A stretch of DNA of 64,000 bases from Chrysaora quinquecirrha (lineage: Eukaryota; Cnidaria; Scyphozoa; Semaeostomeae; Pelagiidae): the NCBI GenBank assembly GCA_014526335.1, contig JACTAT010000041.1, positions 991,535 through 1,055,534 on the forward strand. Reading direction: 5' to 3'. A model generated the notes under the pieces. That model had not been told where the DNA came from, ran no database searches, and saw only the letters and a program-made list of their open reading frames with translations. The position numbers and the translations under genes were made by a program. Of this stretch, positions 12,801 to 24,025 are shown piece by piece (position 1 is the first letter of the stretch; each line of letters opens with the position of its first letter).

Positions 12801-15800
12801 GTTTAGTCAACCTGCAGCATTCATATTTTTCGTTGTTATGCCACATTTAGCTAAGTAGGAGAAGAATTGCTCCATGCTCTCCCCTGTCGACAAAGCAGCA
12901 GCATCTTGATACGTACCTCCCCACACCATCTACAAAGAGTAAAGAAACTAAAATATTTAAGATCTCAAAGACGAGGCTTATTCAAAAAAGAACAGATTAT
13001 TGTTGAAATAATAAGAATAACAACAATTCAATTGCTAATAAAACATAGTGAAAACAATATAACTGAGCAAACTTAGAAGAAAAGTAATCGAATTTAGCCA
13101 ACAAGAATACAGCAAAAGCAACTATAAAATGATAGCAGCAAGACATTAAAATAAGGTAATATCGTAAGAGCTAGTATTCTTCGCTTGCGGTATGAAATAA
13201 GGCAGCTAAAGGTTTAGCACTAGAAATGGAATCATTCTCATCCAGAAAGAAGCAACTGTGCAGAGAAAACTACCTGGCAATCAAGAGAATGAACTTTTGA
13301 ATGTAAGACAGACAAGGCCTTTTTTGTTCCAAGGAGAGGAGAAACCTCGGGAAGTTTTTCAGCTACTCGTTGTAACCATGGCCAGTATTTGCACATGATA
13401 TCAAGCCATAAGAATTTCATGCGGTTGGTATTAAAGAGCAAATTATGCAAGTACAACGTATAACCATATTGTTCTCCTGCAAACATGTTCACTGCATTCA
13501 ATGCAATAACGTGACGACAGCCTGCTACTACTAATCCTGTTTCATCCAGTGAGGAGAAACTTTTTTGAGTGAGATCTCGCTGCCTGCCAATAAGATCCTC
13601 CACATAATTTGTCATCCGCGTAGTCCTTGAAAGTACAAAAGATCGATAAATGTTGTATTGTCTCTAAGTCGTATATGTATTGGCGTTTTCAAAATCGACA
13701 AATTCAGCTTCACAAAGAATCAAAACTGTTTCGTCTGACAAGCATAAGAGGCATCATAAAGAATTGAAGAAAAGGAGTATATACTCAGATGTGGATCAAA
13801 ATGCAACAGCCTAAAAAGTTACTTGTGGAATTTCATATTTCTATCAACATCTTTGTACTTTTGGCTTTCGGTTGTAATCGTTTCGGTCAGTTTCTGACAC
13901 TCGTACTCTGAAGATTGTCAGACAAAACGGTATTTCTTGTTCAAAATTGCAGTTAATCTAGTAAATGTCTTGCATTCTTGATTTACCTGGCTACCCGTTT
14001 TTCATATATCTTTTCATGTGCATATGTACATCGTCATCATTCACGATAAATGTATTTTGGTAAAACGGTTCGTCTGTTCCACTGAAAAGAATGATATAAC
14101 AGCATTTTTGCAAGAAACACAGCGATTAAAAGGATTTCCACAGCAATTAAAATAAATTAACAGGGCTTTCAAAAGTGAAAAAAGAAACAGCTAAACCACA
14201 TGGTACCGTGGAACTTTTTTGAATCGATATGTTTTTCTATGTCCATCAATATGAATAGAATGGCAACAGTTAGAACAAACAGGGCACGAAAATCGGTCTT
14301 TCCCTTTTTCTTCACGTAGTGCTGTTTGACAGAAAGCCCACTCTCTATAAGCTCTTCCAAAAGAAGTAGCGTTGATGGCTCCAACCTAGAAGCAAAACTA
14401 GATAGGTAGCAAAACACTAAATAGTGCAAATGAATTTGATACTAAATAGAGCATGAAATGCAGTTTTTATGTAAAGCAAAACCATACCCGACCAGAAGCT
14501 TTAGAAGTTGATTCAATAGTTTTTACAAATGAAGACAACGATGTTCCAGGGGAGTTATTACTGAGTGTATCCCAAAATTGTAATAGTTCAGTTGAATAAA
14601 ACGTCTCTGTGTTTTGAGGGCTTCCTGGCCAGTATCCTGACATCATCATAAGAAAGTGCGAACTGCCAGAAATATTTCCAGAGCAATTATTGCATTGAAA
14701 ATATGTTTCGTTAAACTCAAGCGCCCTGTTAAAAATACAACAAAAGACTATGGTTGAATAAAACATGATTTTTCTATACATTTAACATCAACTAAACCAT
14801 GGTTTCACCCAATGTCAGGGATCTTCAGTGAAGCTAGACTATCATCGATTGTTCAAGCTTATTTTGTAGGCCAAGTGATATGACATTTCATAATGCTTTA
14901 AGAAATGCTATTGCCTGTCTTCTTCAGCCTCACAGAATAAGCAAAACACCAAGAAGTCAGCTCCATACCATGATATTTAAAAATTGGAAATCTGCAGAAG
15001 TACTAAATAGAATGAAGTAGCATTGACAATACACAAACATCTCATCTCCTCATTACAGCTAATTGTGCAACAAACTTATCTTTAAATTCAAAACCCAAAA
15101 TTCAATATATCACCATAACATCCTCTAAACCTTTGCTTTACCCTGCACAATCACCCAACAGTGCTAAATTGCTACAATACAACACATCTAAGTAAACCAA
15201 TCATAGTGAAATGCACTTAGTATAGCAAACCTTTTGTTGTTATGATAGTAACTATTTTGCTTGTGCATTGAGCTGAAAATTGAAGACCTTGATGACATTC
15301 AGGACAAGGAGAAGGAGGGAAAACTGGTAGTGGTCGAACTAGAAAAGATTAAGAAAGCAGATTTAAGAAGATTAACTTACAATGATAGAAAAATAAGATC
15401 ATGATAAAACAGAAATTTAATATCCTCACTTGAAAAAAAATTGAAATGGACAATTTGCAAGAAAAAGGTAATGAAAATCTCACCAACTTCACATCTTTTG
15501 TTTTCTTCAATGCTACATCTATTTCCTAACGAAGTATAAAATCCATCAACCCAACATTCTCTGTCATGAAATGCCAGTTTTTTATGGATCTCGGTGTCAC
15601 ATTTGCTGCACAGAAGTTTTAGGCATGAAATGCACCTGATGCTAGCTTTCTCTGTTTGGCAAATTCCACAAACAGCTGCGCTTTCTGGGATACAATTTCT
15701 CACAAGACAATCATGAAAAAGGCTCTGCCTTATTGAAGCCCAGTTCTCATCCAGAGCTCGCTTTCTTGCCTCCCAATTACTATCCTTTTTCACTGCAGGG

Positions 15801-16772
15801 AATTCTGTTTCCAGTTGACACAGTTCCTCAATAACTTCCTGGAGCCTTTTCGACCATGTTTCAGCTATAGTAAGGGTAAAACAACGCTATAAAATTCATC
15901 TGCAACCCTTCTGCTGCAATAATGTTTAGAGATCCTATGATTTGAAGAAAAAGAATAGATGAGAAAAGCTTACATGTGTTGGCATCAGCTTCATTTTCAA
16001 TAAAAACATCTTGCTCTGGTTCATATGAGGGAGTTTGTGAGTTCGAATTGTTATTTTGCACATCTTTTACATCTATAAAGCAAGAAATATACATATATAA
16101 GTAAGTTGATGTATAAGTAAATTGCTGGTACACACCTGCAAGTGTAAGACCTTTCTCTTGCTGACCTATTCCACAACATGAAATAGCTTGCTAATCTTAA
16201 AATTAATTAAGATCAAACAAGCAACTGGGGCTACTATCTGGCAGATGAGGATTTTTGCTAGCAAAAGCAGCTTCCAAACAACTCCTAAACAATTCTAATC
16301 TGAAATCCTAAAAAAAACAAACCTTTAGGCACAGACTTTCAAAGATCCTTAACACGATTTCCTTATTCTATTCTATCGTACTTTACTTTATTCTCTTCTA
16401 TCCTATTCTATGCTATTCTGTGCTATTCTATTCAATCCTATTGTGGTGCAGTTGAAGGAGAGAGAATGATCGATTCATGGTACCTACTATAGCTACATAA
16501 ATTTTGCATTTACCTGCAGAAGCTGCCTCATTTACTTGGATCTTACGTCGTTTATAAACTTTTCCTGGATTCTTCCATTTGTAATTTCCAGTTTGAATAT
16601 CCTTTTTAAATTCCACCAAAATAGGTTTCTTACTTCTAGGCTCGTCACTACTGCCAGTACGAGAATTTGATTTCTTTGTTGTTTCCAGTGACTTTGTCCA
16701 GGAATCAATATCTTGCATCGCATCTTCAAATGTCTTTTATCAGGTTTCTTCTTCTTTTTTCCTGGCGTCCAT
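9881..16772 (-). CDS. KDZ transposase-like protein with CxC cysteine cluster (copy A, has the 3' end)
   Basis: Exons by splice sites: 16514-16772, 15974-16072, 15484-15864, 15231-15338, 14488-14725, 14207-14385, 13987-14081, 13823-13905, 13274-13625, 12812-12929, 12442-12533, 12236-12356, 12007-12144, 11300-11533, 11023-11191, ~10620-10806, 10337-10401, 9881-10147 (stop). The third exon holds the CxC cluster (C-x2-C-x7-C-x2-C, then CSKCDTEIHKK and FHDRECW). Then come MSGYWPGSPQ, FGRAYREWAF, a C-x2-C knuckle with IHIDGHRKTYRF, LDETGLVVAGCRH, MCKYWPWLQR, SKVHSLDCQ and WGGTYQDAAALSTGESMEQF. These match the Kyakuja-Dileera-Zisupton family in order; likely catalytic acids are the D of LDETG, the D before IMCKYWP and the E of GESMEQ. 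The tail is acidic (Asp/Glu-rich). Frames break in exons 1 and 7 and at three sites shared with copy B. A transposase gene with this many introns may be domesticated; no TIRs were found around it. Confidence 0.8.
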
Positions 16773-16996
16773 CCTGTTTTTGTACTAGAGATGAAAAACT
16801 AGCACAATGTTCCCGCAGCAACGAATCTCAAGGACGCCATTACACTGATACAGACGGAATGAAAGAGGCGATGCCGAAATACTCCATGTAAATTCTTGGT
16901 AAAATCAGTGAACACCAGATATATGCACTATACGTGAAACTGATTGAAAAATGCTTACTTGCAATATGCATGTAACTGGCGTGAGAATGGGTTGAA
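10577..16996. repeat. Direct tandem duplication, unit A
   Basis: Begins CGTGTTATTGGTGCGATC and ends GCGTGAGAATGGGTTGAA. It is repeated immediately as unit B. It covers the KDZ gene from its promoter side to its sixteenth exon. Confidence 0.97.
16360..16440. repeat. Degenerate TATTC microsatellite
   Basis: Runs of TTCTATTCTATCGTAC-like pentamers inside the first KDZ intron. The same tract is at about 22780-22860 in the second copy. Confidence 0.7.
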
Positions 16997-19900
16997 CGTG
17001 TTATTGGTGCGATCTTTACGTAGAAAACAACAATTCAAGTCTCAGAAACCTCTCGTTTTTCTTTCAGATCTTCAACTTGCTTTTCGAGGAGTGAACTTTG
17101 TCTTTGTAGAAGGAGCAAAATGCACGCATTTCCTCGGCGCAAAGTACAAGTTCTTCGTTACAGCGCTCTAAGAGCACACACTTGTCAACGATCCTTTTCT
17201 TCAACCACTCTGGAACGCCTGTAGCTGCTGAAACAATGATAGCGATAATAATCTATTCAAGAAAGTGTAGCTAAATAAAATGTTTCAGACCGGTGAAGGC
17301 TAGATCTAAAGTACATAGAGCAAGAACTAAGAAAACAAAGTGGGATGAGAGCCTTTCCATTATATGAAATGTTTAGACATGTACAATTTTAGGAAAGTTT
17401 TAATGGTCTTAGGTCATGAAACATAAAACTCGAGACTAACCTTTCTCATCGTTCCAAGAAAATTTACCTATCATCACATCGTCAACATTAATTTCCACGG
17501 AAGCACTATTGTTTAGTTTCAAGATAGTATTATACTTCTCAACTGTCGTCTTTAACGTTACTTTGTTGGATGACATAGCTTTGCGCAGTTTTATTCTTTT
17601 TTGATGTGTCTTCAAAGAAGAGAAAGGCTGAGTAAACTAAGCTTGATTTGGATGCAAAATCATTGAAACGATTCTCTATAAATGTTTGAAACGAATGTCA
17701 TATCAGCTTATACGCACCTGCTAGCCGGGAAATTTCACAGTTTTGTTGGTTGATGTTGAGGTAAAGATGAACTATCCTAGTCTGAAGGAGTTCCAAATTG
17801 TGATCAACGATACACTTTTTCCATCACGTAAAAGTTCCTCACGATTATGACCCTCAGATAGGAGCTTCTTTTCCAACTGCATGAATCTTTTTTCCTTGGC
17901 AACGACATCTTTTCGGTGTTTTGAGATCATGTCATACATGTCCTCTTGTCCTGAAGAGCAAAGACATCGTTGCAGTGAAAAGGGGAAATGTTTTGGAAAG
18001 GCTAGAGCTTCTGTCTGAAAATCCTAACACTTGACAGAAACAGAATTCAGAGATAAATATTGTTTACGGAGACATAAATTAGTACTCAAGAACTATGCTT
18101 GTAAAAATCGGGAGAGGGAAACAGAACGTAGTGCGTCCAGTCACATTGAATCAAGCAGTAGGTTGGGTGTCTTGATACGATTCCGTCTTCCGATTTTGAG
18201 CAAAACATTCGAATTCTTGTACGTTCTTCCGATAGGCTGACCTACTTTATGGGCGCAACTTTTCAATTAAAAAACAATTAGTATGACCGAAAGTATACAA
18301 GTCTGACAAATATCAAGTAATCGAATTCAGAAATGTTTATGAACATAAGTGAAAAGAAAAAGCTTCTATCAAAATATCATGAATAAAAGAATAAGACTAA
18401 CATTAATCCTCATAATACTTTACCGATTACTATGCTACCAGCTTTATCAGTAGTTTGTGCGAAATTAGCGAGTGCTCTTGCTCCTTCAATTTCTCTTGAT
18501 AAGCGAAAATATTCTTCAACCTGATTGGTAATTGCAGAGGAAGTACCTCTTTGTAAAGATCCTGAACAATGAAAAGATTTTATGAGCTTTCAGGGTACAT
18601 CATGGAAAATTGTGAAAAGCAGAGGTAGATATTAAATGTGAGAAATCTTACGCAGAGCATTATTCTTTAATTCCGATTTCCATTTATTAACCATTTCATC
18701 GGTTATATTCGTTCTTGCTTCCAACATCAAATTCTGCTTTTCCTTGTTAAGTTGTTTCATTTTCTTCTGCGTCTGGATGAAGGGCAAATAAAATTTATTC
18801 AAAAGTGCCACCACCAACGTCAACAGTCATGTTTGACTTTTAAGAAAAATAATTTACCTTTGCATACTGGTTTGACAATGTTTGAGCAAGATTATCGATT
18901 TTTCTTTCGTTCCAGAAGCCAGTTCGTTCTGTTAAGGTGTCGCTACGAGCTGAAAAAAGAAAGTCTTTGAGTGGTACCAAATTTCCAAATTGCGAGAAAC
19001 AGCGGAAACACTTTTGAACACACTTTGGACATACAAAAAAAAGCTTTAAAGAATGTCTAAAACTAGATACTCTTGTTTCTCGCAATTTTGAAAGAAGAAA
19101 GCTTGCAATAAATAGCTATACAGTGAAAACATGGATACAACAGAGACGCAGGCGCATTCATAGACAATATATTTACTTATTAAGAATAGCACTAAAAGTT
19201 GTCTACAACAGCAAACGTTTAGTCAACCTGCAGCATTCATATTTTTCGTTGTTATGCCACATTTAGCTAAGTAGGAGAAGAATTGCTCCATGCTCTCCCC
19301 TGTCGACAAAGCAGCAGCATCTTGATACGTACCTCCCCACACCATCTACAAAGAGTAAAGAAACTAAAATATTTAAGATCTCAAAGACGAGGCTTATTCA
19401 AAAAAGAACAGATTATTGTTGAAATAATAAGAATAACAACAATTCAATTGCTAATAAAACATAGTGAAAACAATATAACTGAGCAAACTTAGAAGAAAAG
19501 TAATCGAATTTAGCCAACAAGAATACAGCAAAAGCAACTATAAAATGATAGCAGCAAGACATTAAAATAAGGTAATATCGTAAGAGCTAGTATTCTTCGC
19601 TTGCGGTATGAAATAAGGCAGCTAAAGGTTTAGCACTAGAAATGGAATCATTCTCATCCAGAAAGAAGCAACTGTGCAGAGAAAACTACCTGGCAATCAA
19701 GAGAATGAACTTTTGAATGTAAGACAGACAAGGCCTTTTTGTTCCAAGGAGAGGAGAAACCTCGGAAGTTTTTCAGCTACTCGTTGTAACCATGGCCAGT
19801 ATTTGCACATGATATCAAGCCATAAGAATTTCATGCGGTTGGTATTAAAGAGCAAATTATGCAAGTACAACGTATAACCATATTGTTCTCCTGCAAACAT

Positions 19901-22900
19901 GTTCACTGCATTCAATGCAATAACGTGACGACAGCCTGCTACTACTAATCCTGTTTCATCCAGTGAGGAGAAACTTTTTTGAGTGAGATCTCGCTGCCTG
20001 CCAATAAGATCCTCCACATAATTTGTCATCCGCGTAGTCCTTGAAAGTACAAAAAGATCGATAAATGTTGTATTGTCTCTAAGTCGTATATGTATTGGCG
20101 TTTTCAAAATCGACAAATTCAGCTTCACAAAGAATCAAAACTGTTTCGTCTGACAAGCATAAGAGGCATCATAAAGAATTGAAGAAAAGGAGTATATACT
20201 CAGATGTGGATCAAAATGCAACAGCCTAAAAAGTTACTTGTGGAATTTCATATTTCTATCAACATCTTTGTACTTTTGGCTTTCGGTTGTAATCGTTTCG
20301 GTCAGTTTCTGACACTCGTACTCTGAAGATTGTCAGACAAAACGGTATTTCTTGTTCAAAATTGCAGTGAATCTAGTAAATGTCTTGCATTCTTGATTTA
20401 CCTGGCTACCCGTTTTTTCATATATCTTTTTCATGTGCATATGTACATCGTCATCATTCACGATAAATGTATTTTGGTAAAACGGTTCGTCTGTTCCACT
20501 GAAAAGAATGATATAACAGCATTTTTGCAAGAAACACAGCGATTAAAAGGATTTCCACAGCAATTAAAATAAATTAACAGGGCTTTCAAAAGTGAAAAAA
20601 GAAGCAGCTAAACCACATGGTACCGTGGAACTTTTTTGAATCGATATGTTTTTCTATGTCCATCAATATGAATAGAATGGCAACAGTTAGAACAAACAGG
20701 GCACGAAAATCGGTCTTTCCCTTTTTCTTCACGTAGTGCTGTTTGACAGAAAGCCCACTCTCTATAAGCTCTTCCAAAAGAAGTAGCGTTGATGGCTCCA
20801 ACCTAGAAGCAAAACTAGATAGGTAGCAAAACACTAAATAGTGCAAATGAATTTGATACTAAATAGAGCATGAAATGCAGTTTTTATGTAAAGCAAAACC
20901 ATACCCGACCAGAAGCTTTAGAAGTTGATTCAATAGTTTTTACAAATGAAGACAACGATGTTCCAGGGAGTTATTACTGAGTGTATCCCAAAATTGTAAT
21001 AGTTCAGTTGAATAAAACGTCTCTGTGTTTTGAGGGCTTCCTGGCCAGTATCCTGACATCATCATAAGAAAGTGCGAACTGCCAGAAATATTTCCAGAGC
21101 AATTATTGCATTGAAAATATGTTTCGTTAAACTCAAGCGCCCTGTTAAAAATACAACAAAAAGACTATGGTTGAATAAAACATGATTTTTCTATACATTT
21201 AACATCAACTAAACCATGGTTTCACCCAATGTCAGGGATCTTCAGTGAAGCTAGACTATCATTGATTGTTCAAGCTTATTTTGTAGGCCAAGTGATATGA
21301 CATTTCATAATGCTTTAAGAAATGCTATTGCCTGTCTTCTTCAGCCTCACAGAATAAGCAAAACACCAAGAAGTCAGCTCCATACCATGATATTTAAAAA
21401 ATTGGAAATCTGCAGAAGTACTAAATAGAATGAAGTAGCATTGACAATACACAAACATCTCATCTCCTCATTACAGCTAATTGTGCAACAAACTTATCTT
21501 TAAATTCAAAACCCAAAATTCAATATATCACCATAACATCCTCTAAACCTTTGCTTTACCCTGCACAATCACCCAACAGTGCTTAATTGCTACAATACAA
21601 CACATCTAAGTAAACCAATCATAGTGAAATGCACTTAGTATAGCAAACCTTTTGTTGTTATGATAGTAACTATTTTGCTTGTGCATTGAGCTGAAAATTG
21701 AAGACCTTGATGACATTCAGGACAAGGAGAAGGAGGGAAAACTGGTAGTGGTCGAACTAGAAAAGATTAAGAAAGCAGATTTAAGAAGATTAACTTACAA
21801 TGATAGAAAAATAAGATCATGATAAAACAGAAATTTAATATCCTCACTTGAAAAAAAATTGAAATGGACAATTTGCAAGAAAAAGGTAATGAAAATCTCA
21901 CCAACTTCACATCTTTTGTTTTCTTCAATGCTACATCTATTTCCTAACGAAGTATAAAATCCATCAACCCAACATTCTCTGTCATGAAATGCCAGTTTTT
22001 TATGGATCTCGGTGTCACATTTGCTGCACAGAAGTTTTAGGCATGAAATGCACCTGATGCTAGCTTTCTCTGTTTGGCAAATTCCACAAACAGCTGCGCT
22101 TTCTGGGATACAATTTCTCACAAGACAATCATGAAAAAGGCTCTGCCTTATTGAAGCCCAGTTCTCATCCAGAGCTCGCTTTCTTGCCTCCCAATTACTA
22201 TCCTTTTTCACTGCAGGGAATTCTGTTTCCAGTTGACACAGTTCCTCAATAACTTCCTGGAGCCTTTTCGACCATGTTTCAGCTATAGTAAGGGTAAAAC
22301 AACGCTATAAAATTCATCTGCAACCCTTCTGCTGCAATAATGTTTAGAGATCCTATGATTTGAAGAAAAAGAATAGATGAGAAAAGCTTACATGTGTTGG
22401 CATCAGCTTCATTTTCAATAAACACATCATCTTGCTCTGGTTCATATGAGGGAGTTTGTGAGTTCGAATTGTTATTTTGCACATCTTTTACATCTATAAA
22501 GCAAGAAATATACATATATAAGTAAGTTGATGTATAAGTAAATTGCTGGTACACACCTGCAAGTGTAAGACCTTTCTCTTGCTGACCTATTCCACAACAT
22601 GAAATAGCTTGCTAATCTTAAAATTAATTAAGATCAAACAAGCAACTGGGGCTACTATCTGGCAGATGAGGATTTTTGCTAGCAAAAGCAGCTTCCAAAC
22701 AACTCCTAAACAATTCTAATCTGAAATCCTAAAAAAAACAAACCTTTAGGCACAGACTTTCAAAGATCCTTAACACGATTTCCTTATTCTATTCTATCGT
22801 ACTTTACTTTATTCTCTTCTATCCTATTCTATGCTATTCTGTGCTATTCTATTCAATCCTATTGTGGTGCAGTTGAAGGAGAGAGAATGATCGATTCATG

Positions 22901-23419
22901 GTACCTACTATAGCTACATAAATTTTGCATTTACCTGCAGAAGCTGCCTCATTTACTTGGATCTTACGTCGTTTATACACTTTTCCTGGATTCTTCCATT
23001 TGTAATTTCCAGTTTGAATATCCTTTTTAAATTCCACCAAAATAGGTTTCTTACTTCTAGGCTCGTCACTACTGCCAGTACGAGAATTTGATTTCTTTGT
23101 TGTTTCCAGTGACTTTGTCCAGGAATCAATATCTTGCATCGCATCTTCAAATGTCTTTTTATCAGGTTTCTTCTTCTTTTTTTCCCTGGCGTCCATCCTG
23201 TTTTTGTACTAGAGATAAAAAACTAGCACAATGTTCCCGCAGCAACGAATCTCAAGGACGCCATTACACTGATACAGACGGAATGAAAGAGGCGATGCCG
23301 AAATACTCCATGTAAATTCTTGGTAAAATCAGTGAACACCAGATATATGCACTATACGTGAAACTGATTGAAAAATGCTTACTTGCAATATGCATGTAAC
23401 TGGCGTGAGAATGGGTTGA
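16997..23419. repeat. Direct tandem duplication, unit B
   Basis: Copy of 10577-16996. I count roughly 25-30 differences over 6.42 kb, most of them one-base homopolymer length changes plus about ten substitutions and one 3-bp (one-codon Asp) insertion near 22425. The junction with unit A is seamless, and unit B runs on into TTGAAGCAACAGG. Confidence 0.97.
17030..23196 (-). pseudogene. KDZ transposase-like gene, copy B, 3'-truncated
   Basis: Exons: 22935-23196 (intact ATG, MDAREKKKKKPDKKTFEDAM), 22392-22493, 21902-22282, 21649-21756, 20905-21141, 20624-20802, 20402-20498, 20238-20320, 19690-20039, 19228-19345, 18858-18949, 18652-18772, 18424-18561, 17718-17950, 17441-17609, ~17030-17224. The last two exons (acidic tail) exist only once, next to copy A, so this copy has no 3' end of its own. 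Exon 1 and exon 7 are intact here but broken in A; exons 5, 9 and 14 are broken here but intact in A. This complementary pattern fits sequencing error better than decay. The last exon has a tandem TTCAG-CAG acceptor (17225-17229) that would add or drop one Ala. Confidence 0.75.
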
Positions 23420-24025
23420 TTTGAAGCAACAGGGGTGAGGTTACTTGAAGAAGAGGCATAATAGTGGGAAATCTTGGGAGCTTACTATTAATATTTAAGA
23501 AGCCCGAAATCGGATTGATATTAGGAGATAATGGGCTTTTGCACGTCGCACGTCGGCTGCAGTTGTTTTAGGTAACAGGCCAGTTTTAGCTACTTATTTG
23601 CTTGATTTGGGCAGTTTGTTGGTATGAATAGTAATACTGTTAATGCGAAAATGCTATAATGTCGAAAATTCGCAGCAACACATGTAAACGTGTCAACAAA
23701 AATTTGATGAAAACATTAAGAGTGGGAGGTATAGTATCTTGGTATATTTGCATATCAATCGAATATGTATCTCGGTATATTTGCATATGAATAGAATCTG
23801 TATCTCAGGAGATTTGCATATTACAACTCCAACCACAATTGGCCTACAGTCAGTCTCATCCGCCCTGGTGGTTTGAATCTTGTGCCGTGGTTGTAATATT
23901 TTTTGTTAGTCTACGTTAAGTTAATAACAGTTTGAGATTTTCCTTCCTCATATTTAATCTGAATTGAATGTTCATCTACGTGTTAAATTCTCTATGTAAA
24001 TTTTGAATTCACAATTCACGTGGCC
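23197..24025. promoter_or_regulatory. Divergent intergenic region with three 33-bp octamer repeats
   Basis: This 829-bp gap separates the KDZ start (minus) from the kinase start (plus), so it probably holds both promoters. Three imperfect 33-bp direct repeats span about 23730-23825. Each carries ATTTGCAT (23746-23753, 23779-23786, 23812-23819), the reverse complement of the POU/Oct octamer ATGCAAAT, at exactly 33-bp spacing. The rest of the gap shows no exon. Regulatory use is inferred. Confidence 0.5.

Noticed and set aside
14169..14429. 86-residue minus-strand ORF with a hydrophobic end (also 20586-20846)
   Set aside because: It is a shadow. Another minus-strand frame of the same stretch carries the KDZ motifs FGRAYREWAF and IHIDGHRKTYRF between proper splice sites.
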